Assembly (NCBI RefSeq): GCF_963678635.1
Contig: NC_087067.1
Coordinates: forward strand, 35,601,966-35,665,965
DNA from: Symsagittifera roscoffensis
Taxonomy: Eukaryota; Xenacoelomorpha; Acoela; Convolutidae
Length of the DNA stretch: 64,000 nt
Direction: 5' to 3'
The notes under the pieces: model-generated
Database searches by the model: none
Told to the model about the DNA's origin: nothing
The model's input: the letters and a program-made list of their open reading frames with translations, nothing else
Made by a program: the position numbers and the translations under genes
Shown here: positions 40,914 through 50,648 of the stretch, piece after piece
Position numbering within the stretch: position 1 is the stretch's first letter
How the letters are laid out: the number at the start of each line of letters is the position of its first letter

Positions 40914-43519
40914 AGTTATTAATTTTTCTTCAACTCCCTTTTCTAGTAACCTCAAATCAAAACATAAACCCTTCCCCTCGTACAGGACCACAAGATTTAT
41001 TAGTAACACATTATGATTGCGAAGAAAATGAACAAAAAACATTACACAAATATGCAATAAATCAAGTATCACAATGTGAAACAGAACCACAAGCTATAGA
41101 AACCACAGATATAATAGCAACACTCTATTCAAAAGCCCGAGCAACAAGAGTTACAGGTTATAAATTCACAGCGACATTTTCCGAAAAGAAAGTACATTGT
41201 TCACAAGTCTCGAACGGAAACAAAAACCGACTTGACCATGAATCATTCTATCAAAGTAATATAGAACGTCTTTTACATCTCAACCCCGACGATTGTAAAA
41301 ATGAATTACTTAGACTAAACATCACACAAAATAAAAATTCCCAAAGAAAATTAGTTAATTTTCAAGTTTTTCCAGACTCTGTACATCAATCACAACTTGA
41401 AAGACACCAAGGACATATAAAACTAGACGAAAAATACCCGTATAACGGCGCACACGGACGATTAACCTATGACCTACACGATAAACATTGGATACCACAC
41501 ATTGGTATAAATGACCCATCAAACTGCAAAGCAGACACAAAAAATAAAGGATACCAAGAAATAATGTTTTTCGATTGGAAAATACAACTCGAAAAAATAC
41601 AACTCACACGAGATTTATCTGATAATACAATGATCTATCAAGGAATCCGACTACCTTGTAAAAATGATCAAGGATATTGCGACCCTACAACAAGAACACA
41701 AGCAACAATTGTTTGGTTCCCCGAAGATACATGTACAACATTTCAAGTAGCAAAAATACACGCTCGTATGATAAAATTTCACAAAAAATATTTCATACAA
41801 TCAATTCCTTATGAACAAGTCCATCCATCACGCAAACTAAGTTCCGATTTTAGAAACATAGACAATATAGAAAATAAATTGACACGATTTCAAATATATC
41901 AAGAAACAGAACTTGCATGTAAATACAGGAATCCACTTCACAGAACACAATACTCTGAAATATTAGTTGAATACGAAAAAGGATTCGACATGACCACTGG
42001 AAAAGTAAAAATCGACCCATATGCCACAGGTCATCCTCTAAACGAAGGAACATCCTATATACCAGTTAATTTTGAAAAAAGCAACGGACAACCTGGTGGA
42101 CATCTAAAACCTTATGACACCAGAAGCACACGCTTACAAGAATTATCACTAATGAATACTACATATTTCGGTAATATCCACTATGATATTCATTTGGATA
42201 TGAAACTAGACTATACAATTAGCCGCATTTTTCAAGAAATGTCACTCTCCGAATTAGAAACACTACACCAACTATGCGAATTAGAACGAACACAAATATT
42301 ACAATCACTTGCACTAGCAGTATTAAAAATACCCTACGCAGGATACTTATTATCAGGAAATAGATCAAATTTTTTAGACTACGAAGGAAACATCTTATGG
42401 TTTTATACTTGTACTAAAAAAGTATCACCACTATACGTTTTTGAAGATAAACGATGTTATAAAAGAATCCCTATCTTTTATAAGAATAAAGTACATTTCG
42501 TGGATACACTTTCACGAAGAACCTATTTCTGGGATACCGCAGTCCCATGTGGATCAGAAAATAGCCACAATGTAGTACAACTAAACCCTGATGAAAATAA
42601 ATATTATCTTCTCACTCCATATCCCACATTAATGCAATCACTCAAAAAATTTTCACCAGAAAGCATTCGCGCTATCGCTCGAAACCCAAATATAGACTTA
42701 CAATCAATAGGAATCTATTCAAAATCAGATATTCAACATCACATTAGAACACAACAATTCCAAGAATTATTAACACAAATGGACACTATACAAAGACAAT
42801 CAATTGACCAAAACTTACGCAAACTTGCAGAAACCGCAGGATTTGCCGATATCTACACGCAAGACTATAGCGGATATTTTAAAGACATTAAAGATTATAT
42901 ATATCTAAACGGCGAAAAATACCGTCCCCAAGATATATCACCAATTAACATTTTTAGCTTTGTTACACTCAAAAATGAAATCCTTGATTTTCTAGGATGG
43001 CCCTACTACATCTTAGAAAAATTGACTATTTTATACGCAATGTTTAACTTTATTGGATTTCTTTTCTCACTCTTAAAAGGAATCTACAATACATGTGCTA
43101 TACACACACAAGTAAACAGACAAGCAAGCGTAGCACGCATACTCTTTGCAGGATTTTTTGGAATCTTTTCTACATCTATAAACAAAATTCTTTTAGACGC
43201 ACAAATAAAAGAATATAACACAAAAATAACAACACGACAAAATACATACGACGAAGAACATAACAATGTAGACATAACGCCAACGGCACCACAATTACCA
43301 CCCCTACCAAATAACCATCCACTATCCCTAGTCCCACGAAATTTTCGAAATTTAGCCATCACACATAACCCAAATTTTCGACTCACCACATCACAAAGTC
43401 CCATTCAACATATAATGACACACCAGCCACAAGATGATAATACTTATGAACAAATTATTGAACAACCCCATACCACCGCTTTTCAGTCTCAAAATAATCA
43501 TTTTTTTAGCCCACGATGA
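40901..43519 (+). CDS. env: Envelope-like glycoprotein (872 aa)
   Basis: ATG in CACATGT. A clear signal peptide covers residues 1-19 (LLIFLQLPFLV core). A large Cys-containing ectodomain follows, with CYKRIPIFYKNKVHFVD at 519-535 and a conserved-looking PCGSE soon after. A strongly hydrophobic segment lies at about 708-727, a second at about 747-760, then a 110-residue Asn/Gln/Pro-rich tail. The size and Cys/aromatic pattern resemble class III-type glycoproteins of negative-strand RNA viruses (chuvirus-like env genes have been captured by other retroelements), but that assignment is from pattern memory and weak. It would mediate particle entry or cell-to-cell transfer. The end overlaps the next ORF as ATGA. 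The minus-strand copy is broken. Confidence 0.75.
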   Translation: MYILKLLIFLQLPFLVTSNQNINPSPRTGPQDLLVTHYDCEENEQKTLHKYAINQVSQCETEPQAIETTDIIATLYSKARATRVTGYKFTATFSEKKVHCSQVSNGNKNRLDHESFYQSNIERLLHLNPDDCKNELLRLNITQNKNSQRKLVNFQVFPDSVHQSQLERHQGHIKLDEKYPYNGAHGRLTYDLHDKHWIPHIGINDPSNCKADTKNKGYQEIMFFDWKIQLEKIQLTRDLSDNTMIYQGIRLPCKNDQGYCDPTTRTQATIVWFPEDTCTTFQVAKIHARMIKFHKKYFIQSIPYEQVHPSRKLSSDFRNIDNIENKLTRFQIYQETELACKYRNPLHRTQYSEILVEYEKGFDMTTGKVKIDPYATGHPLNEGTSYIPVNFEKSNGQPGGHLKPYDTRSTRLQELSLMNTTYFGNIHYDIHLDMKLDYTISRIFQEMSLSELETLHQLCELERTQILQSLALAVLKIPYAGYLLSGNRSNFLDYEGNILWFYTCTKKVSPLYVFEDKRCYKRIPIFYKNKVHFVDTLSRRTYFWDTAVPCGSENSHNVVQLNPDENKYYLLTPYPTLMQSLKKFSPESIRAIARNPNIDLQSIGIYSKSDIQHHIRTQQFQELLTQMDTIQRQSIDQNLRKLAETAGFADIYTQDYSGYFKDIKDYIYLNGEKYRPQDISPINIFSFVTLKNEILDFLGWPYYILEKLTILYAMFNFIGFLFSLLKGIYNTCAIHTQVNRQASVARILFAGFFGIFSTSINKILLDAQIKEYNTKITTRQNTYDEEHNNVDITPTAPQLPPLPNNHPLSLVPRNFRNLAITHNPNFRLTTSQSPIQHIMTHQPQDDNTYEQIIEQPHTTAFQSQNNHFFSPR

Positions 43520-45315
43520 GCCGCCAACTTGGATCACTACACCGATCAAATTCCCACCCAACCAATCTTACCTCTACATTCCCAATAATACCACTTTTTG
43601 CTTTCCCGCCACCCGATTTTCCATCTAGCAATGTAACATCAGGCATGAATTCCGACACTAATTCACACATCTCAGTTTTATATTCCATCTCACAGCTAAA
43701 TAACCCGAATATTGAAACCCCCGATGAATTTGCCGACTCAGAACCATCCCCATCCAATAATTTTCATAACCCTTCTAATTTTTCTCAACCCCCTTTTCAA
43801 CCCATATTATCCAATAACCCTGACCCAATCACCCCCACACCCTCTTATGCTTCCCAAGTTACCCCAACCTATTCCTCATACCATTCTGACCGATCATCTC
43901 ATTCTCCAGACACCCCCCGAATCTCCCCAGAACTAGATAATTTTATTACCCTCCAACAACAACCCTACCACCTAAACACCCCGACCATAAACCAAATCTC
44001 CTCCACTACAAATTCATCCAATCCCCCTACACCCTCTTCAAATTATACTGAATCCTTAACACCATCATCCACATCCACTATATCTTCACTAAACACTAAC
44101 AGAGCTTACCGCACTTTTAAAAGAAAATTCCCCAACCATCCTTTCCCAGCAAAACCAGGAACAGCCCGTGAATACATCAACCACCCCCAGCATACTAACA
44201 CTAAAGAATTTTTAGCTATCACTTTACCCTCGTTTCCACAATACACCTTAAAAACCCCTCACGACACTAACGAAACACGCAACTTTGTAGATGAATACGT
44301 TTTAATGCCCACTCTCTCTTGGACCTCATACTATCATTTCACTAACCCTCTTTGCTTACCTTTATCCAACACTTCCATCGATATAGAACGAAACAAAGAC
44401 ATGCTATATCGACTAACTACACCACTAACCGCTAGACAGTTTACTTACGTTGGATATAAAAAATCACTAAAAATACACACTGCACCTAGAGCTAATGAAT
44501 ATACACTAGAATACTACGATCACAACATCATTAGAGCTAACCAAGATCAATTCTTAGACGACGATCGCTTCGCTAATCCACAAATCACCGAGAAATTTTT
44601 CATCAAGACACCATATGTATTTACACTAAACATCTTCGACCGAAAGTTTGATCACATTATTTCAGAAGCACTAACAAACACACAAGCATACGAAAGTTTT
44701 AAAGAACGCTTCCAAATCTTTTCACTAACCTTTCATTTCCTTGCACCACACGAAAGAGATTTGCACTGCTCACATGATATTATGTTGCGCACTAAACAAA
44801 CACATGCATACAGTTACTATCGTTTCATCCAAAATCACTTTGACCTCCACACACCCTCTAGACAACCACACCATCGTTTTCAATTCATCAATTCAAAATA
44901 CACTTCACCGTATTTCCTAAATTTCACATATTGTATTAAAGACACTAACCTCCATGGTATTCTTCGTAATTATGACCCCATAACCCAAATGTACATTTTC
45001 TGCCCCATCACCAAGACCTTCAACGCCGAAGAATCCCGACCCTTCCTTATCCCGCACGAGTTTGTACAGCCTATAGAAATCCCAATTTTAGAATTCATCC
45101 ACAACACGAAATTTAACCACAAATTATATAACTTAATCCAAAACACACCTTATGAGTTTGCAGTAGGCACTGAAGAACTAACCACTATTAAGGCACTTCA
45201 ATTGCTTTGGCCACTACTTCAGACTAAAAATATCATCCGCATTCTAGCTAAACTACTAACAACTTCAGAACTAATTCACGACATCTTCCCCCACGGTTTT
45301 TTCCCCGACGACTAA
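43516..45315 (+). CDS. 599-aa protein of unknown family, coupled to env
   Basis: The start codon lies in the ATGA that ends env (43516-43519), suggesting termination-reinitiation. Residues 1 to about 205 are Pro/Ser/Thr/Asn-rich and probably disordered. Residues about 206-599 look like a folded domain rich in aromatic residues (PTLSWTSYYHFTNPLC, YKKSLK, FHFLAPHERDLHCSHD, GILRNYDPITQMYIFCPITK). No signal peptide or membrane helix is obvious, so it is probably cytosolic or nuclear. It resembles no retroviral accessory protein that I recognise. The folded part is well conserved in the minus-strand copy (52888-53673), whereas the N-terminal part is frameshifted. A splice donor follows the stop by 3 nt. 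Confidence 0.8.
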   Translation: MSRQLGSLHRSNSHPTNLTSTFPIIPLFAFPPPDFPSSNVTSGMNSDTNSHISVLYSISQLNNPNIETPDEFADSEPSPSNNFHNPSNFSQPPFQPILSNNPDPITPTPSYASQVTPTYSSYHSDRSSHSPDTPRISPELDNFITLQQQPYHLNTPTINQISSTTNSSNPPTPSSNYTESLTPSSTSTISSLNTNRAYRTFKRKFPNHPFPAKPGTAREYINHPQHTNTKEFLAITLPSFPQYTLKTPHDTNETRNFVDEYVLMPTLSWTSYYHFTNPLCLPLSNTSIDIERNKDMLYRLTTPLTARQFTYVGYKKSLKIHTAPRANEYTLEYYDHNIIRANQDQFLDDDRFANPQITEKFFIKTPYVFTLNIFDRKFDHIISEALTNTQAYESFKERFQIFSLTFHFLAPHERDLHCSHDIMLRTKQTHAYSYYRFIQNHFDLHTPSRQPHHRFQFINSKYTSPYFLNFTYCIKDTNLHGILRNYDPITQMYIFCPITKTFNAEESRPFLIPHEFVQPIEIPILEFIHNTKFNHKLYNLIQNTPYEFAVGTEELTTIKALQLLWPLLQTKNIIRILAKLLTTSELIHDIFPHGFFPDD

Positions 45316-45318
45316 CAG

Positions 45319-45395
45319 GTAAGTATGAATTAAATGATATCACTAACTAGTTAAAATATTAAAAACTCACCATTCTTTATTCATGTTTTCTTTAG
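45319..45395 (+). other. Putative small intron directly after the last stop codon
   Basis: The sequence TAACAG|GTAAGTATG places a consensus donor three bases after the stop of the 599-aa ORF. An acceptor TTTTCTTTAG ends at 45395, with a second TTTTTAG at 45403. The minus-strand copy keeps both the donor (52655-52663) and the TTTAG-AT-TTTAG acceptor pair, though surrounding bases differ. Confidence 0.45.
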
Positions 45396-45524
45396 ATTTT
45401 TAGCCTTCATCCTAGACCATCTGAAAAATTCACAAAAGAAAAATAAAAAATAGCAAACTTCTTCAAAACTGTTTAAGACCCTATTAAACTTTTGCACCAA
45501 CAATTAAATAAATATAATACCAAT

Positions 45525-45641
45525 GCAGTAAATTAATTTATAAATTTTCCCCCAACAGCAGTAAATCTAATTATGATGAAAATTTGTATCTTAAAATTCC
45601 CCCATAACTAGCAGTAAATTTCCAAATTCTATGCAGTAAAT
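45525..45641 (+). repeat. Clustered GCAGTAAAT motif in the 3' region
   Basis: GCAGTAAAT occurs at 45525, 45558, 45611 and 45633, with a related GCAGTA at 45657. The minus-strand copy keeps versions near 52340-52470 (ATTTACTGC or ATTTACTACA). Repeated conserved short motifs in a 3' region suggest a protein-binding RNA element. Confidence 0.5.
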
Positions 45642-46867
45642 TAATAAAATGCGATTGCAGTACTAACCTTTTGATATTTTTATTCATTTGCACAGAAATT
45701 CTATCCACACTCGCACAGCTCGCCCACGAAGAATTGTTTAAAATAATGAATTTCAGTTTCAAGTTTTCACACTCAATAACTCTAACACACGATAACAAGT
45801 TTCAAACTTTCCTTTAACCCGGTTGGAAAGGAATCATATACTAAACAAAACTAACCAACGCAGCTTACTAAATACCACAAATCATAGAATAACAGCATGA
45901 CTAAGAAAAGGAAACCAACGGTACCCAAACCGGATTAACCCAGTTTAAAACTGGATAATTTATTCTTTTGAAGACTATTATAAAGTCTTAGAAAGAAATA
46001 ATAAAACACAAAAAAGTCGAAAGACAAACCCATACCACAAACAATTTGCTTTTTGGAAAAAGTACATAACCAACAAGACATAAGTAAAACCACAACAAAC
46101 CCAACATAAAACGTTGTCACATAACAGGACCCCTCACAAACACCGCATGAAATCATACTCCCACTCCTGGCCTAACCCACCAGGAAAGGACGTCCTGAGC
46201 ATGCTCTATAGCCGGCCTAACCCACCGCGCTACATCCACGCTTTGTGACCACACCTTTATTTTTAATAAGAGCTACTCAAGGGTGAGTAACTCTTCAAAA
46301 TAACCGAACTAAAACAAAAAGCTTTTGTGAAAACAACTAACTAAAATCATGATTAAAAAATATTAAACTAATAAAAGTTTTATAAAATGTAAAATCACAT
46401 GATGCAATATATAGATCAGAATACAACACCAAGGACGAACATCAAAAGACAAGACGACCTCACTACACTCGAGAGAGAATAACCAACTACAATCGATATG
46501 CCGCTCACAATCACAACTCAAAGGATTTAGAGTACGACTTGACTTCGCAGAAAAGGACTTCATTGAACTAGACCAATGACCACCTCGATGTTCAAGTATA
46601 CGTACAGATCCGAGTAACCAGGCATCCCCTCCACGCACAATCTCCACGCCATTCCCAAGCTAGATCAGACACAAAAAGAAGTTCTCCCCGAAGAACAGAA
46701 AAACCTGACATAGCCAACCATTCTGAAATCAGAATTGATTTTGTTGCAAAGACTCAGTCGTTGTCACAAGAAGAAGCGGAAGAAAATTATGATGTTCGCC
46801 AAATACCAACGTCCATCATCCACCCTTGAATTACAGAAGAACTGTTCTAAAAAACTCTGTAAAACCC

Positions 46868-46874
46868 GGATGGG
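46868..46874 (+). promoter_or_regulatory. Short polypurine-like tract before the 3' LTR
   Basis: GGATGGG directly precedes the LTR TG. It is short and interrupted by a T, so it is a weak candidate for the plus-strand primer. The minus-strand copy has the same sequence (CCCATCC at 51059-51065). Confidence 0.35.
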
Positions 46875-47282
46875 TGGAACCTGATCTAAACTATATTTTA
46901 TGATTGGATAAATTAAATGTTTTACCAATGTAAAGTATTTAATATTAACCAATCATGATCCATCTAACTAACAACCCACTTATTTGTAAGTGCTGAAGTT
47001 ACTTGTAATTTCAGCACCAGAGAGATTTGAATTTAACTTAGAAATTAGTTGGACTCTCCCGAGCACTTCAGCAGCCGCAGTAAACCAGTATACCCTAGAT
47101 CTATTGAGCCTAGCAGAGACTAGTTAAACAACCTGAGACTAGATAGTATAAGAGTAAGATTAGGATCGGTATTAGACTAAGAAGTTGCACGAATCTATCC
47201 GGCCGAAAATAAGATAGCGTGACGAGCAGACGGTGTACCCTATCCGAAATTACTCTATGAGTTACACTTCGGTCCTAACTCA
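46875..47282 (+). repeat. 3' LTR, copy A
   Basis: Matches the 5' LTR over all 408 bp except two substitutions I can see near its end. It is followed at once by an internal gag-like fragment rather than by host DNA. Confidence 0.92.
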
Positions 47283-47283
47283 C

Positions 47284-47771
47284 TACGACAATACCGTCAA
47301 AAACACGAAGAACGTTCACAAGAAACACTTTTGCAGAACACAATTATAACTACGCACATTCGTCAAAAACAAATTATCCCCTACGAAAACCTGATAATAA
47401 TCATATAAGTTCTCATCATTGGAATAACCCAATGACAACAGCCAACTCAGTAAATTTTCAAACTAATTCACATCCCCCACAGGATCGCAGTGAAAATTAC
47501 CCATTTTTTCAACAAAATAAAAATAAAAAGCAAGCACCTCATCATACGGATTACTTATCATCTGATGACGATTTTTTACAACCAGATATTTTTGCACCGT
47601 ATATCCAAGAATATTGCGGACAAGGAGCACAAAAACCTTATACATATAATAGAATCTTTTCTCAAAATCCAACAGAAACACGAAATCAACAACCAATACA
47701 AATGCAAAATCCAACTAATACACAATCTTTTCAACCAATTCAACCACAAAATCCAACGATCACACACTCGT
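47284..47771 (+). pseudogene. Diverged gag fragment joined to the 3' LTR
   Basis: Homologous to gag-pol codons around 383-545 (nucleotides about 31680-32166), with the shared string ENYPFFQQNKNKKQ and the FLQPDIFA and QPIQ repeats. It is clearly more diverged from copy A than the two LTRs are from each other. It begins mid-gag with no leader or start and ends at the N gap. It represents a third family member, a nested target, or an assembly join. Confidence 0.8.
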
Positions 47772-47971
47772 NNNNNNNNNNNNNNNNNNNNNNNNNNNNN
47801 NNNNNNNNNNNNNNNNNNNNNNNNNNNNNNNNNNNNNNNNNNNNNNNNNNNNNNNNNNNNNNNNNNNNNNNNNNNNNNNNNNNNNNNNNNNNNNNNNNNN
47901 NNNNNNNNNNNNNNNNNNNNNNNNNNNNNNNNNNNNNNNNNNNNNNNNNNNNNNNNNNNNNNNNNNNNNNN
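47772..47971. other. Assembly gap (200 N)
   Basis: Exactly 200 undetermined bases, the usual placeholder size, so the true distance between flanks is unknown. Confidence 0.98.
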
Positions 47972-48685
47972 CCCTTAATTTGATCTTTTCTATGCCTCGT
48001 AAGCTAAACAGAAGCTATGAATTAATGAACATTTATGATCAATCGATCTCAAAACAACTTTTTTAGAAAGATAAACAAACTTTTCCTTCTCCTGATCCTT
48101 CATTACACAGTCAGGCCAACGTTTTGCGAGCTTGCCAACAGAAAGTAGGATTTTATACAATTTAGAGCCGGTTATTTAAACCACCGGCGACTTCAAATCG
48201 AAACTAACAAGTAATAAATTAGCTTGCAAAATTCACGACCAGTAGCTTTCGTTAAATTCAGCTAGTGGTATTTTGTTATTCCGACAATTTGAAAAATGGG
48301 GGGTGTTTTGATTCGGGTGATTTAGGTTTTTTCTTTTTGTTTTCCAAAATCAGATACCACTTTTAATCACCGGAGAGAGTTGAGTGATATATCATCTTCA
48401 AGCCTTTTCATTTGTGAATCGAACACACTAAAAAAAATCAAAAACCGTTTTCCCCATCGAGAGAAAGTGGTTTGAATATTTGGTTTTTCGTCTTAAACCG
48501 AGCGAATAAAGCGAGCGAGCAGTAGTTAACTTTAATTGCTTATAAAAGCTTGGAGTTTTTTAGCGCCTTTTGGGAATCAAAAACTTCAAAAATTCAAAAG
48601 ATTACAAAATGAACGAGAGAAAAAATTGTGAAAATTTTAAATTCTGCTTTGAATTTTTGATCTTTTTGATTCCAAAAAGGAGCAA

Positions 48686-49022
48686 AAATTAGTTATATTC
48701 GCGCCGGAGGCGCCTTCGGAAAAGTTTTGAGATTGATCAGCAGACCTTCCTTAAAAATCCGGAAAAGTTTTAAGAAATCCAGAATTCATTTTAAAAAATT
48801 TAATAACAGAATAGCCGCTTTTTGTGCAGTTTGCACAAGGTTTTTTGATAGCAGGTCTTGAACTTTCTGTAAGGGCGTCGGGGAAGGTTACGTTTATTCA
48901 ATTTTATGACTTTCTACTCAGTTTATTTGATATAAGACTTAGAAGTCTTGTATGGTACGTGATTTGGCTGATTAACCTCAAAACTTTTCCCAAGGCGTCT
49001 TCGGCGCCAAAATAACTAATTT
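48686..49022. mobile_element. Small inverted-repeat element, copy 1
   Basis: Left arm 48686-48731 (AGTTATATTCGCGCCGGAGG then CGCCTTCGGAAAAGTTTTGAG) is the reverse complement, with mismatches, of the right arm 48977-49022. The interior (GAATAGCCGCTTTTTGTGCA, TTTCTGTAAGGG, AGTCTTGTATG) recurs at 49852-50075. It is non-coding and MITE-like; the superfamily is unknown. Confidence 0.6.
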
Positions 49023-49851
49023 AGTTTTTAACAATCAATTCAATGTATTGAGTCTAGTATCTTTTATAATACTACAAACATAAAATCAAAATAAATTCAA
49101 CAATTTTTCTTGTCTTTCAAATCATTTTTCTACCTAAATAGTTTTCCAATTTGCGCATTTTACTATGACCGTCAAACCTCTAAATTTCGTTCAGATCATT
49201 TTATCAGACCACGCCGAAAGTGCGACACCTAATTTAAAAAAATTAGGTCTGGTCGGAACATATTTGCAGTAACCGGCTATCCTTGTACAGAATTGTCTTT
49301 ACTTGCGAGTTGTCGCAGTACCCCTTCCTTAACATCAGCTTTAGGATGTAACTGAAGATTTTACAAACTTGAGCATGGAGAACAGCTGTTAGAATATTGA
49401 CTTTAAATACTTATGGCAAATTTCATAGCAATCGGAAAAACTAAATGTTGATCTAGTAAAATTTCATAGGTGGGTAAGAAGGAAAAAAAGTCGCCACACA
49501 AAATCTTTCATGCAAAAAATTATTACCTATGAAGTTGTTCATAGATACAACCAGAATTCGCTTCGTGACTAGCACTCCATTCTTCAGCATTTTTCTCTTG
49601 AATCAATGTCTCGATCTATCTTTTTTGTCTGATGCTTAATAAACACTGACCTCAAAAAGTCTTTCTTCTTTCGTTTAATGAGAAGAAGGTTTTTAAAACA
49701 GACGAGCAATTTTTTGTCAATTACCATGCTTTATTGGATCAAACTGCATCAGTTCCTACTACTAAGATCGAGAAAACAGAAGGAAGATGATTCCTGATTT
49801 TCTTAGCATAGCAAACACCGTTGTTCAAATTAGTACAAGTGGGATATTGTA

Positions 49852-50075
49852 AATATCCGGAAAAGTAGTAAGAAATCCAGAATTCATTTTTAAAAAAATT
49901 ATATCGTCCTTCTTCGAAAACGAAATAAGAAACAGAAAAGCCGCATTTTGTGCATTTTGCACAAAGCTTTCCAAGAACAGCTCTTGCATTTTCTGTAAGG
50001 GGCGGGGAAGATTACGTTTATTTAGTTTTCTGACTGAGAAGTCTTGTATGCTACGTAATTCTGGTCGTAAAAAAG
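49852..50075. mobile_element. Small element, partial copy 2
   Basis: Matches the interior of the 48686-49022 element in the same orientation: TCCGGAAAAGT, AAGAAATCCAGAATTCATTT, AAAGCCGC, TTTTGCACAA, TTTTCTGTAAGGG, GAAGTCTTGTATG. The GCGCCGGAGGCGCC-type ends are not evident. Confidence 0.5.
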
Positions 50076-50648
50076 CTCCAGCTCAAAACTTTGCTCTAGC
50101 TGGGTCTAAAAGCGTCATCTTTGAACTAGTTTTTCTTGACACCTGGAAATAATAAAAAAATTGTTCAAAGCAAATCAAATCGTTCAATTTGGTACCTGGA
50201 CGGTCAAAACTTAAAAAAAAACATTTTTTCTTCCAAACACATTTTAGGCGGAGATGTTCAAATAATTAGTCATATCCAAAATAAAACAAGAAGAGAAACA
50301 CCCCGAAAATTCGGATCTTGGCTAGAATGTCTTTAAAAATTATTGTAATAGTTAACAGAATCAGTAAATATGTTCAATTGTTTTCCAAATTTGTTGTAAA
50401 AACATCTGCACAGCTTTAATTGACATTTTTCCAGATTAACAATCATAATTTGATTCTGAAGTTTGGCGTTCTGATCAAGTGCATCTTTGAAAAAGTCAGC
50501 CTCAAAATCAGTGCCTGTGATAAATTCTGCAGCTTCTTCATCCTTATCTGTAGTCTCAGAAAAAAATAAATTTGAATTCCAAGTTTTGTATCCCAGTTTT
50601 GATAATACGATCTCGATGTGATAATATGATCTCGAAATTTTATCATTT

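Larger units (their letters stand above)
45396..46874 (+). other. Long 3' untranslated region, copy A
   Basis: About 1.48 kb without a credible ORF, matched by 51059-52600 in the minus-strand copy. It contains the GCAGTAAAT cluster (45525-45641), a GGCCTAACCCACC motif twice (near 46163 and 46214), and a lone basic frame on the other strand that is not conserved. Its length is unusual for an LTR element. Confidence 0.6.
28432..47282 (+). mobile_element. Giant Ty3/gypsy retrovirus-like element, copy A (near-intact)
   Basis: Bounded by two 408-bp direct LTRs (TG...CA). Between them are a leader with primer-site candidate, a basic 77-codon ORF, a basic 155-codon ORF, a 2740-codon gag-pol, a 76/62-codon membrane-protein pair, a methionine-free 378-codon frame, an 872-codon env-like gene and a 599-codon gene of unknown family. 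The domain order protease-RT-RNase H-integrase places it in Ty3/gypsy (Metaviridae). Total length of about 18.85 kb is far above the usual 5-12 kb. Every large frame is open. The LTRs differ at two positions that I can see (GGG/GAG and CAT/CCT near the 3' end), suggesting a young insertion. The right side is not a simple insertion site because sequence after the 3' LTR is an internal gag fragment. Confidence 0.9.
47972..50648. other. Non-coding stretch with small foldback elements
   Basis: No supported gene. It contains an inverted repeat with arms at about 48558-48592 and 48651-48684 (GGAATCAAAAACTTCAAAAA against TTTTTGATCTTTTTGATTCC), the element at 48686-49022 and its partial second copy at 49852-50075. 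The rest shows nothing further. Confidence 0.45.

Noticed and set aside
40922-40946. Pyrimidine-rich tract ending TTTTCTAG inside the env signal peptide as a splice acceptor for the CACAG|GTACG donor
   Set aside because: The join would be out of frame with env, and the T-richness is explained by hydrophobic signal-peptide codons.
47490-47978. Frames running through the N gap
   Set aside because: Undetermined bases are not coding evidence; only the gag-homologous part before 47771 is supported.
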